From assembly GCA_021108315.1 (NCBI GenBank), contig JAIORE010000380.1, positions 1 through 32,794 of the forward strand: a DNA stretch of 32,794 nt. The letters run 5' to 3'. Position 1 is the stretch's first letter; each line of letters opens with the position of its first letter. A program made the position numbers and the translations under genes. This DNA comes from Candidatus Cloacimonadota bacterium (lineage in GTDB: Bacteria > Cloacimonadota > Cloacimonadia > Cloacimonadales > TCS61). The notes below the pieces were generated by a model, which searched no databases, was not told the origin of the DNA, and saw nothing but the letters and a program-made list of their open reading frames with translations. This document shows positions 16,000 through 24,528 of the stretch, piece after piece.

Positions 16000-18609
16000 T
16001 TAATGCTTTATTTTCTTCAAAAGCAACTCAGCAATTCCCATTTGATAGCCCTTTGCCGAGAAGATAATTTTGTTTTCACTATTCAAAAGAAATATCAAAG
16101 GATATTCATTTGATTGTATTTCGGTGAATCCAAAGTCAGTTTGGGAAACACTTTTAGTATCTTCAATGAAATCATAATCATTTGAGCGTTGAGAAATCAA
16201 TATAATTTTTGTATCTTTTTCTTTTAATTCTTCAGTTTTTGAAATAATCTGATTGTACATCCGTTCTTCCGGTTCATTTTTTTCTTTTCCGAGAACAAAA
16301 ATTATACTATTTTTATCATGAATATTTGTACAGATATTAGCAATTCCTGTTTTTGTTTCATCAGACCAATTTGAAGTAAAATCTATATATTCTTTCGGAG
16401 TTGTAAGGTGTAGAGTGATATGGGCATCATCAGAAGATAATGATTTCAAAATAATATTAGCATCTCCATTGGAATTTCTGACCATAGCTTCGATGTAAAT
16501 AGCATCATCCGGTTTTGAGCGATAAGTGGCATTATAGGTGAGAGAATCATTTTCACCTTCAAAGAAAGTATAGGCAATTCTGCCATCTTCATCATCAAGT
16601 TTAGCAATCAAGAAATTTTCCCATTCCTCTGCTTTCACCTGTTCTTCATCAACAAAAATATTGATCGAGATCTCTTGTTCAGTGTCTTGCTCTTTTTTAG
16701 ATGTTTCTTTTTCTACTGCAACAAATTTTTTGCCATTATAATATTCCAAACGACCTTTCCATTGCAAAGGAACTCCAAGTTGTTTCAAAGCAGAATTGAT
16801 AAGTTTGGTTCGGTAAAATTCAGGAACACTGTGCATATTTAGAATTTGAAGAGGATTCAATGTTCCTGAAAAATAGGTATAAGTAAAATCGTCTTCAATC
16901 TCTACTTGCTTGTCAACCCAATTGATCACATTCTGTACGGTTTCAGAAAGATTATTCGCATAAAGATTACGAGTTAAATGATTATACGAAGAAAGATTAC
17001 GAATCAAATGATAAAAATCCTTTTGCCAACCGTTTTCCGGTGGAATTGCAGAACGCCAAGTTCTATGAATCACATTAGCACGGAATAATGAATCGGACAC
17101 AATAGGCTTATACTTTTGTTTTCCCAAAGAATAGATATTTACAACATCATCAATTGCACTTGAATCCGGGATTTCTACCAGCTCTTTAATATCCCATTCT
17201 AAAAGCATATCTACGAGGATTCTTGTTTTAGTAGAATCTTGTTCATTTTTTTGAAACACTTTTAAGAAATTTTCATAATTACCAGCTATTTCATCAGCTT
17301 TATCCATAAATGCTTTCTGATCTTCAAAATCGTTAGCTGAAATTTTTTCTAAATAGGCAGTATCATAATATTTCACGAATTGTTTAGATTGTGCTTGATT
17401 CAATAATCTATTTTTTCTACTCAAATTAGCTTTATCACGGCGAAGGTTGAAATCATCACCTAATATTTTCACTTTTTCAGCATCAGTTTTGGAAGAATTT
17501 GGAATTGGAAAAAGAAAACTCAGATTTTCATCAAGTTGCGTATTATCCGTTAGTTGCAAGACAAGTTCATTTTGGTCATTCAGAGTAGTAAGTGTATTTG
17601 CAGCAAATCTATCATCTTTGAAAGCTGAAACATAGACAGTACCTTTTCCCAACGGAATATTCACAATACCATTTTTATCTGTTTCCAAGCTTGTCATTGC
17701 AAACAAGCCACCGTAAGAAGCTGCATAGATATAAACTTTAGCATCTTTTACCGGCTTGTCTTTTTGGTTAATAACTTTTATTGTACACTGTTCAAAATCA
17801 TTATAATATTCAATAGAGCTGATTGTGGTGACATTATTTTCCTGCTTGATCGTATTTGATGAATTGTAGTTTCCAAATGCTCTGGAAGTGATGAGAGAAG
17901 CACGTTCACTTGTTTTGCTGAACCAAGCTTCATTTAGGGAATTCTTGGGTTCTGCGGCTCCTGTATATCTCCAACCTTCCGGAGTCCAGATTTCTACCCA
18001 AGCGTGGTTATTATTCGTAAAGTTCCAATAAGGAACACTTGCCGAGCGAATAGGAATACCAACCGAGCGAGCAGCAGCAATAAAGATGATCATCATCTCC
18101 TCACATCTACCTATTCCTCTTTTCATCGTGGTTAGTGGAGCTTGATCTCTGCCGTGAGTAGTTTTGAAAGTCATCTGTTCTGCAACCCATAAATTCACAA
18201 TTATGGCAGCTTCTTCAATAGTTTTGGCTTCCTTCACAAGCTGTTTTAAGGTTTCATAGAACACTTTTCTCCATTCCTCAATCGGTTCTTGCGAAGCTCT
18301 ATAAGGTAAAACAAAATGTTTAAAGATATCTTCTGGATATGATGCATAAGAAAATTCTTTTGTTCTCACAGCATATTCGATATCATTTATGAGAAATTCT
18401 TTTGTAAGTACAGCAAGATCGTTTGCTGAGCTGTTATCCAAAATAAACTGAATATAATGATTGTTTTCAGCTTTTTTATCTTTGTAGAGTTTTATTAGTT
18501 CAGATGAGTTTTTCCCACTGTACTTTTTGATTCTTTTTATGGTGTTATTTTTTGTAAAAGCTGATAAAAACAGCAAATTTATCACGATTATGATATAAAT
18601 TTTTTTCAT
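16000..18609 (-). CDS. Secreted transglutaminase-like protein
   Basis: The 869-residue protein has a signal peptide (about 1-19) and so acts outside the cytoplasm. Residues about 120-225 form a transglutaminase-like (papain-fold) domain: the catalytic cysteine is C169 in GIGRCEE and the histidine H202 in NNNHAWVEIW. The third position, usually Asp, is E220 in GAAEP. Residues about 280-345 look like a carboxypeptidase-regulatory beta domain (INQKDKPVKDAKVYIYA). The C-terminal 150 residues resemble a thioredoxin-like fold without a CxxC. Family members in Bacteroidetes-like genomes are presumed peptidases or cross-link hydrolases; the substrate is unknown. The gene stands alone, flanked by repeats on both sides. 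Confidence 0.87.
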   Translation of the reverse strand: MKKIYIIIVINLLFLSAFTKNNTIKRIKKYSGKNSSELIKLYKDKKAENNHYIQFILDNSSANDLAVLTKEFLINDIEYAVRTKEFSYASYPEDIFKHFVLPYRASQEPIEEWRKVFYETLKQLVKEAKTIEEAAIIVNLWVAEQMTFKTTHGRDQAPLTTMKRGIGRCEEMMIIFIAAARSVGIPIRSASVPYWNFTNNNHAWVEIWTPEGWRYTGAAEPKNSLNEAWFSKTSERASLITSRAFGNYNSSNTIKQENNVTTISSIEYYNDFEQCTIKVINQKDKPVKDAKVYIYAASYGGLFAMTSLETDKNGIVNIPLGKGTVYVSAFKDDRFAANTLTTLNDQNELVLQLTDNTQLDENLSFLFPIPNSSKTDAEKVKILGDDFNLRRDKANLSRKNRLLNQAQSKQFVKYYDTAYLEKISANDFEDQKAFMDKADEIAGNYENFLKVFQKNEQDSTKTRILVDMLLEWDIKELVEIPDSSAIDDVVNIYSLGKQKYKPIVSDSLFRANVIHRTWRSAIPPENGWQKDFYHLIRNLSSYNHLTRNLYANNLSETVQNVINWVDKQVEIEDDFTYTYFSGTLNPLQILNMHSVPEFYRTKLINSALKQLGVPLQWKGRLEYYNGKKFVAVEKETSKKEQDTEQEISINIFVDEEQVKAEEWENFLIAKLDDEDGRIAYTFFEGENDSLTYNATYRSKPDDAIYIEAMVRNSNGDANIILKSLSSDDAHITLHLTTPKEYIDFTSNWSDETKTGIANICTNIHDKNSIIFVLGKEKNEPEERMYNQIISKTEELKEKDTKIILISQRSNDYDFIEDTKSVSQTDFGFTEIQSNEYPLIFLLNSENKIIFSAKGYQMGIAELLLKKIKH

Positions 18610-18654
18610 ATAATTATATTTTCCTTTTGTTTTATTCTTATTCGAAAATCTCTG

Positions 18655-18757
18655 AAACCGTTGAAACGGTTAATAATTGATAACCTTGTATTAACCACAA
18701 ACTTAAGTTTGTGGTTAATGAGATGAAGTTTTTATATAACCGTTTCAACGGTTTACC
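18655..18757. repeat. Nested palindrome array (AACCGTTGAAACGGTT and a 30-bp perfect palindrome)
   Basis: A perfect 30-base palindrome at 18690-18719 (arms ATTAACCACAAACTT and its complement) is flanked by AAACCGTTGAAACGGTT at 18655-18671 and by its inverse form AACCGTTTCAACGGTTT at 18738-18754. The whole has dyad symmetry. It lies upstream of the transglutaminase gene, between two minus-strand genes. No gene is present in 18610-18896, apart from a degenerate CCAAGGCTTGG word near 18852. Confidence 0.85.
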
Positions 18758-18896
18758 AAGTATAAGATCATATATTTTTGAAAGCTATTTCTTGTTGATC
18801 AAGAAAAAATAATACCTGAAAACTTTTGTCCAAGTACTTAGTTGCTCTGTACCAAGGCTTGGAAACAAGTTCAAGAACGAGAAATGAACAAATTTA

Positions 18897-19442
18897 TTAA
18901 TCTATTTTACTATAGATCAATTTAACTGCAAATATACTGCTAAGTCCTAATGAAACTGCTATTGCTGCTGCTACTAATTCGGTAGCAATATTTTTTCCGA
19001 TAAATTTAATTTTATCTTTAGATTTTCCTTCCATATCAGCATTTATTACTGCTTCTATATAATCCCAGATAGAAGACAGTTCAGTATTGTTCACATTTAA
19101 ATATTCTGCAATTCGATTGACTTCTAAGCGCTCTTGAGAAGTAATTTTATTGTCTGCATATGCCATAAAAATAATATCTGTAATCAAAGTAAACCTCAAA
19201 TCACTTGTTGAAAGGAATTTCAAAAAATCAATAAGTGATTCTGGAGAACTTTTCTCAGCTATAGTAATTACTTTTCCAAGTGTTTTTTCTGTTACATTTA
19301 CTTCTTTACATAGTGTTATTAAGTTTGATAATTCTTCTCCGCAAACTTCTCCATCTGCTGCCATCATAGCAGCTACTACAGATAAATATGACGCTTTTTC
19401 GATTTCCGAATACTGCGACAATGGGTGCAATTCTTTATTCAT
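18897..19442 (-). CDS. TerB-like protein with C-terminal membrane helix
   Basis: The 181-residue product resembles the TerB tellurite-resistance fold: an all-helical domain with two acidic loops, AADGEVCGEE near residue 30 and ADNKITSQE near 100. In TerB these bind divalent metal. The last 25 residues are hydrophobic (LVAAAIAVSLGLSSIFAVKLIY), shown as AAAIAVSLGL, so it is probably tail-anchored. No other ter genes are nearby; general roles in envelope stress are proposed for such proteins. ATG 19442 has GGAGG at proper distance; an in-frame TTG at 19457 overlaps that site and is rejected. Confidence 0.8.
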   Translation of the reverse strand: MNKELHPLSQYSEIEKASYLSVVAAMMAADGEVCGEELSNLITLCKEVNVTEKTLGKVITIAEKSSPESLIDFLKFLSTSDLRFTLITDIIFMAYADNKITSQERLEVNRIAEYLNVNNTELSSIWDYIEAVINADMEGKSKDKIKFIGKNIATELVAAAIAVSLGLSSIFAVKLIYSKID

Positions 19443-19535
19443 TTGAGAAACCTCCAATATTTTGATTTATTACTGATAATTATTGAATTATTCTTTTGTC
19501 AAATGAAAGATTGAGTTGATAATAGAAATTACTGG

Positions 19536-20045
19536 CTATTCTATTATTTCAAATTTCCAAGCACAGTAAAATTCTTCTGGATGATTATCTGGTGGACAGG
19601 CAATACAGGTGGTTTTGATACGCGAATCTATTGTTTTTGCAAATTCGCTATATTCCACAATACCAACACTTTTGCAGGGAAAATCGGAAAATCCTTTTTT
19701 GTTTCGACTATATTGGACACGACATCTATTCATTTGGAAAATAAAAGAATGATCTGTTTCCTGAACAATACTTTGTATATTTAATCTACTGTACAACCTA
19801 AAAAATAAAGCTTTTTTCAGACTTTCTAAACCACTGTTTTTCTCAATATTATGTCTCTTCATAATCCGTTTTGCTTCGATCTTTGTAAAGGTTTTCCAAG
19901 CCTCTCTATCTAATTCAATTGCTTTTTCCATTCCATAATTTTTTTCTACTTGTTGAAACCAAAGACCATCATGTGCTAACCAATTTTTTGCAAAATCATC
20001 TAACATTCCGATTAATTGTATTTTCGATAATTTTTCTAAATCCAT
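19536..20045 (-). CDS. DUF6125-like protein (L-2-amino-thiazoline-4-carboxylic acid hydrolase-like fold)
   Basis: The 169-residue cytoplasmic protein matches in style a conserved family of anaerobes, DUF6125, related to the ATC hydrolase-like proteins. Marks are FAKNWLAHDGLWFQ near the N-terminus, an EAWKTF helix, MNRCRVQ near 128, DFPCKSVG and the C-terminal TTCIACPPDNHPEE block. It has five cysteines and conserved histidines in the C-terminal half, so metal or thiol chemistry is possible. The function is not known. AAGGAG precedes the ATG. It follows the C25 peptidase stop by 25 bases on the same strand, so the two are probably co-transcribed. Confidence 0.75.
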   Translation of the reverse strand: MDLEKLSKIQLIGMLDDFAKNWLAHDGLWFQQVEKNYGMEKAIELDREAWKTFTKIEAKRIMKRHNIEKNSGLESLKKALFFRLYSRLNIQSIVQETDHSFIFQMNRCRVQYSRNKKGFSDFPCKSVGIVEYSEFAKTIDSRIKTTCIACPPDNHPEEFYCAWKFEIIE

Positions 20046-20070
20046 TTATTTCTCCTTAGAATTTTTAAAT

Positions 20071-23000
20071 TTATGGTAAAATAGTAATCTTTTGAAAAGT
20101 TGTTGTTTTGTTTGTTTTAGTTTTAAAAAAGTATTTTCCACTTTTTACTCGTCTCTCATTATTATCTTTCAAATTCCAAAAAATAGTTTTTTGACCAAAA
20201 ACATTATCTTTATCAAAAATAGTTTTCACTTTTTGCCCTTTGATATTGTAAATATCTATTTTGAGAGAAGTTAAATTTGGTAATGAAAGTTGAATATTGA
20301 CAAGAGAGTTTTGTTTTATCGGATTAGGAAATATTCTACATTCAAAATTATCAATTTGTTCATATTCAACATCCTCACCTTGCGGATACTGTGAAAAAAC
20401 TTGCATTTTATCAATAAAAATTCCAATATCCGGCATTGAAGCATACTCATTGAAATCAGGAATAATTTCACTATATTTAAAGACTAATTGTAGATTAATT
20501 GTAGTACCCATTTCAAGAATTTGAGTAAGAATTTCATCCAATTCAAAGCTATAATATTCCCAGTCATTTTCGATATAAACATAGGGAGTGCGTTCTAAAG
20601 CTCCACCAGCTCCGAGAAATAGAATTGTATCACTTTTTGTTCCTTGATTCAGAATGAAATATACACCATCTTCTCCATACATTGGCATTTTATATTTATA
20701 GGGAAATTCTAACATCATATTTGGAACGTATAAAAATCCGGGAGTTGTTGCTTGATAAGTTCCAACCTGCTCCGGACGACAGGAAAATGAATAATTTCCC
20801 AGATCTGAAAAAGTATCAACAATTTTCCACTCTTCATCTTTTGTCCAAGTAGGCTCTTCTTCAAAATTTTCTTTAAATCCGATTGAACCCATTGGCAAAT
20901 ATATTGTCGGTGTGAATATATATTGGTTTGAGTTGTATTGAGTAAGAATCTCAAAAGTAATATTGTCACTATAATTTTCAGGAGTGTTTGGAGAAATAAA
21001 AATTCTGTTTGAAGCTGATATCGTTTCATTGTGTGATATGCAGTCCAGAAAAGAAAGACTTGGGTTTTCAAATGTATAATAATCTGAGTTTATGAAATTA
21101 ATCGTAATTCCATTAGCTGGAATATTTCCTATGTTTCCTAATTCTAAAGGAATTTCTATTGTTGATCCGGGATCAATCGAAAAATCGGGCAATTGACAAC
21201 TCATAATGTTTATTTCTGGAGCAGAAATGATAAAATTATAAGAGCGTTTTGTGATTAAACTATCATTCAGAGAATTATAAACTTTTTCTATCAAAATAAT
21301 GTTTTTCCCATCAGGCATTTGAAATGATTCAGAAGTAGATTTGATATGACAATTCAAAGGAGGAAAAGCAATAGTACCAAAAGCATCTACAAAATTTGTG
21401 TTTTCAGGGAGCAAAATTTCAAGTTCATTATCATTAAATTCAAAGTCTAAGTAAAATTCGATATGCTGAGAAGTATTATTATGAAAATTTCTCTCAATAT
21501 CAAATGCCAAATTTTGGACAATCTCTTCCGGGATTTCAGAGCTTATTTCAATAAATGGAATTTCTTCTATGGAATCAATGTGAAAAGATTTATAAGTAAA
21601 ACCATATTTATAGAGATGAACTTGATTTTCTGAATTTTTGGAAAACGTAACTTTTCCTGATGAGTCTGTAAGTTGTTGTTCATCACCATAAGTAACGAAA
21701 ACATTAGCTTGAGGAATATTATCTGAGTGTACAAAAATATAAATATTATCATCAATAATATGAAATTCATATTGAAATTCCAATGGATTATCTTTCATCA
21801 AACGAAAAGCAGAATCTCCGAGAGCATTAAGTTCATAAGCCACCCATTTATAAACGGAAGTTCCACCGAAATAGGGAACAAACGGTATTTTTTGTAAAGA
21901 ATTGAGTTCACCGAAATAAGTAATATCATCCCAGAATAAAAGTTTAAAAAATTCTTTCTGATAAAATTCTGAAAAACCAAATCCGGCAGCTGACGGAGCT
22001 CCCCAACCATAACGGGAATTTCCACAATATCCCAGAAATCCCTTATCTTCGGTTATCATCAATCTTTCTCCGATAGAAGAATAATCAAAAGCGGCAGACC
22101 AACACCCGATAGAATAGAAAATTCCGCCATATTCATTATTCAGATTAGAAATATTTTCAGTATTGATCAGTCCATTTTCTAAAACGAGTGCAGTAGTACC
22201 AGCATGACCTGTATGTTGAACAATATTTTGGTTGTTGTTTAGCATCTCATAAGCTGTGTTCTCAGTATTTCCTGATCCGTATAAAAAATCAATTTCATAA
22301 TAATGGGGGAAATATTGTTCATAAATATACTGCTGACAAAGCTCACTTTGAGAATCTGACCATAATTCCATTGATAGTCCACCGGCAGAATTGTAGTTCT
22401 CCAAAATACCTTTTTCGTAATTTATCAAACGCTCTGAATAGTTTTCGATCTGGGAAATATTTTCTGCTGGAATTCTACCAATATTTACTTCAGGAAAATA
22501 GTCAACATCATCCTCTACTTCACCGTAAATGTCATTATTATTCGCATTCCAATTACCATCTAAACAACCATAATACATATCAGCTGGAAGGTTATTCTCA
22601 TCATCATTTCCATATCCACAATCAAAAGCAAATCCTATGCGTTCCGGTATGAAATCCGTATCTCCACCTAAAGTCACATAATTTATTTGATATTCATAAT
22701 AATATGACCTTATGCAGTTTCTAATTTTTTCTTGTAGATCAATTCCTGTGAAATTTGCTTCGATTTCAGAAATTGTAACTTGGTAGGTCTCAAATCCGGT
22801 TAAACGACGCCATTCAATTAGATTGTCAAATGCTGAAAGAAATTGATCAGGAGATATTATTAAATAATTTCTATTATCATTTCTATTGTTATTCATTTTA
22901 AAAAAATCTTGGGTGATTTTCTGAATTGAGATATTAGTTAGGGTATTATTAGAATCGGATAAGACAATATTAATCTCAAAGCCATCAGGGATGAAAAGTT

Positions 23001-23463
23001 TGTTTTCTATAGGTGAATATTGAGCAGAATACAAAACAACATAAAAGATTTTTTTGTTTTTAAAAAATCCTGAACCTGTTTTATAAATCCATTTTTCTGG
23101 TAAAATGTTTTTGCTATAAATTTCAGCATTAATAAAAACATTTTCATAATTAGATAAAAAGCTTAATGGTAAAGCTTTGCTGATTGGTTTAAGTTTGTGC
23201 TGAAGTGATTGTGAATTTATCGAGATTGGAAAAACTTCAATATTTTCAACTTCATGTTCCATTGGAATTTCAAAAAAAGATGCTTTTAGGGGAATCATTG
23301 GAGAACCTACTTGATTATCATAGAATTGATAATTATTTTGAGGTATAAGTTCTACAAAATTGCTTGAAATTTTTGTATCCAAACGAAGATTTTCAATTTG
23401 AAAACTCTTAGAGAACAGTATATTTAATAACGCTAAAAAAAATATTAAATAGAAATTTTTCAT
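20071..23463 (-). CDS. Gingipain-like C25 cysteine peptidase with T9SS sorting domain
   Basis: This 1130-residue exported protease should cleave proteins at or outside the cell surface. After the signal peptide (1-19) comes a propeptide-like region to about 195. The C25 catalytic domain runs from about 198 to 540. The catalytic pair is H420 in QHTGHAG and C454 in YSIGCWS, followed by GNSRYGWGAP at 481-490, a C25 signature. Beta-sandwich domains follow, and the last 90 residues (from IFPNPIKQNS) form a FlgD-like type IX sorting domain. ATG 23463 has AGGAAGGA upstream; an ATG 18 codons earlier gives a non-signal extension and is rejected. Divergent from the Rrf2 gene. Confidence 0.93.
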   Translation of the reverse strand: MKNFYLIFFLALLNILFSKSFQIENLRLDTKISSNFVELIPQNNYQFYDNQVGSPMIPLKASFFEIPMEHEVENIEVFPISINSQSLQHKLKPISKALPLSFLSNYENVFINAEIYSKNILPEKWIYKTGSGFFKNKKIFYVVLYSAQYSPIENKLFIPDGFEINIVLSDSNNTLTNISIQKITQDFFKMNNNRNDNRNYLIISPDQFLSAFDNLIEWRRLTGFETYQVTISEIEANFTGIDLQEKIRNCIRSYYYEYQINYVTLGGDTDFIPERIGFAFDCGYGNDDENNLPADMYYGCLDGNWNANNNDIYGEVEDDVDYFPEVNIGRIPAENISQIENYSERLINYEKGILENYNSAGGLSMELWSDSQSELCQQYIYEQYFPHYYEIDFLYGSGNTENTAYEMLNNNQNIVQHTGHAGTTALVLENGLINTENISNLNNEYGGIFYSIGCWSAAFDYSSIGERLMITEDKGFLGYCGNSRYGWGAPSAAGFGFSEFYQKEFFKLLFWDDITYFGELNSLQKIPFVPYFGGTSVYKWVAYELNALGDSAFRLMKDNPLEFQYEFHIIDDNIYIFVHSDNIPQANVFVTYGDEQQLTDSSGKVTFSKNSENQVHLYKYGFTYKSFHIDSIEEIPFIEISSEIPEEIVQNLAFDIERNFHNNTSQHIEFYLDFEFNDNELEILLPENTNFVDAFGTIAFPPLNCHIKSTSESFQMPDGKNIILIEKVYNSLNDSLITKRSYNFIISAPEINIMSCQLPDFSIDPGSTIEIPLELGNIGNIPANGITINFINSDYYTFENPSLSFLDCISHNETISASNRIFISPNTPENYSDNITFEILTQYNSNQYIFTPTIYLPMGSIGFKENFEEEPTWTKDEEWKIVDTFSDLGNYSFSCRPEQVGTYQATTPGFLYVPNMMLEFPYKYKMPMYGEDGVYFILNQGTKSDTILFLGAGGALERTPYVYIENDWEYYSFELDEILTQILEMGTTINLQLVFKYSEIIPDFNEYASMPDIGIFIDKMQVFSQYPQGEDVEYEQIDNFECRIFPNPIKQNSLVNIQLSLPNLTSLKIDIYNIKGQKVKTIFDKDNVFGQKTIFWNLKDNNERRVKSGKYFFKTKTNKTTTFQKITILP

Positions 23464-23569
23464 AAATCCTTCCTCTTGAATTAAGCTTAATCCAATACAA
23501 TCTAAGACGTTATGCATTAATTATTCCACGTAAGTTTAAGTAAAGAATTTAATTTTTTTATTTTTTTAC

Positions 23570-23598
23570 TTGACATAAAAAGATAACAGGAATTTAAA
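23570..23598 (+). promoter_or_regulatory. Likely promoter of the Rrf2 regulator gene
   Basis: TTGACA at 23570-23575 is followed after 17 bases by TTTAAA at 23593-23598, 27 bases before the ATG. An AT-rich T-tract lies just upstream (23550-23568). I cannot identify an operator with confidence. Confidence 0.5.
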
Positions 23599-23625
23599 TA
23601 CCTTAATAAAAAAAGGGAGAGAATT

Positions 23626-24051
23626 ATGACACAATTAATCAACATTTCGGAAGCTGTTTCGATAGCTTACCATGGAATTGCAGTTATCGCTGATAACGCA
23701 CCACAGAGGATGAATATCAGTACAATTTCTGATATTTTAAAGGTTTCACAACCACACTTAGCAAAAGTATTTCAAATCTTAACCAAACATGGAGTTCTGG
23801 ATTCTTCAAGAGGTCCCAAAGGTGGATTTATATTGAGGTTAGATCCAAAAGACATTACATTTTTAATGATCTATGAGATAATTGAAGCAAAAATTACTAT
23901 TTCAGAATGTCCTTTAGGACGAAATAATTGTCCATTCAGAAATTGTATTTTTGATAAAAAACTCACACACCTTTCTAGGAAAATTTATAAAACATTTGGA
24001 GAAATTACTCTATCTGAATTTCTAAAAGATGTGGATTACCGTGAAGATTAG
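23626..24051 (+). CDS. Rrf2-family transcriptional regulator with three cysteines
   Basis: This 141-residue DNA-binding protein belongs to the Rrf2 family (IscR, NsrR, CymR). The winged helix covers residues about 10-75, with SQPHLAKVFQ as recognition helix and RGPKGGFIL as the wing. C95, C102 and C107 (C-x6-C-x4-C) sit where IscR and NsrR bind an Fe-S cluster. That suggests sensing of iron-sulphur status, nitric oxide or redox. NsrR-type members often control hcp, and an hcp gene lies 4 kb downstream on the same strand, so I infer that it regulates this locus. GGGAGAG precedes the ATG. The stop overlaps the next gene. Confidence 0.93.
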   Translation: MTQLINISEAVSIAYHGIAVIADNAPQRMNISTISDILKVSQPHLAKVFQILTKHGVLDSSRGPKGGFILRLDPKDITFLMIYEIIEAKITISECPLGRNNCPFRNCIFDKKLTHLSRKIYKTFGEITLSEFLKDVDYRED

Positions 24052-24379
24052 TAACTACAAAGAACAAAATATTGCTCAAAATCCACATGGCATCGAAGCA
24101 AAAAAGTTATATGATTATCCTCAAGCACAGATAATGCATTTGCATTTGCAAGCTGGAGAAGCATTGAAAAAACATATAACTCCTGTTGATGTTGCATTTT
24201 ATGTTTTAGAGGGAAGTCCAACTATTGAAGTTGGGAAAGAAAAAATTATCGTAAAAAAGGATGACCTTGTTGAAAGTCCAAAAGACATTCCACATTGTAT
24301 TTACAATGAAACTGACGAGATTGTGAGAGTATTGGTGATGAAACTTCCCCGACCAAGCAGTAAGACAGTGCTTGTATAA
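24029..24379 (+). CDS. Small cupin-domain protein
   Basis: The product is up to 116 residues, essentially one cupin barrel. Marks are HLHLQAGEALKKH (first motif, with two histidines) and PKDIPHCIYN (second motif histidine). The metal ligand set is only partly conserved (KHITPVD, with no clear H-x-H), so binding of metal or a small ligand is uncertain. The start is unclear: ATG 24029 overlaps the Rrf2 gene by 23 bases, and GTG 24041 gives a shorter form with a natural VKISNYKE opening. Either way it is translationally linked to the regulator. Its place suggests a small sensor or carrier for the same system. Confidence 0.8.
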   Translation: MWITVKISNYKEQNIAQNPHGIEAKKLYDYPQAQIMHLHLQAGEALKKHITPVDVAFYVLEGSPTIEVGKEKIIVKKDDLVESPKDIPHCIYNETDEIVRVLVMKLPRPSSKTVLV

Positions 24380-24388
24380 TTTATTTAC

Positions 24389-24446
24389 GAAGCTGGGGCT
24401 TCTAAGATTCTCATCTTGTTCCCAAGCAGGGGCTTGGGAACAAGAA
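24389..24446. repeat. Compound palindromic repeat, second copy
   Basis: CGAAGCTGGGGCTTCTAAG (24389-24407) followed by GTTCCCAAGC..GCTTGGGAAC (24418-24442). The same two words in the same order lie at 3921-3977. A further GGGAACAAG word follows at about 24487. Confidence 0.8.
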
Positions 24447-24528
24447 AGACGGCGGGATGAACTTCGCAGGTCTTCTGTTGATTGGCTGGGAACAAGAAAT
24501 GAAAATTTAATTTGGAAAAGGACGAATT

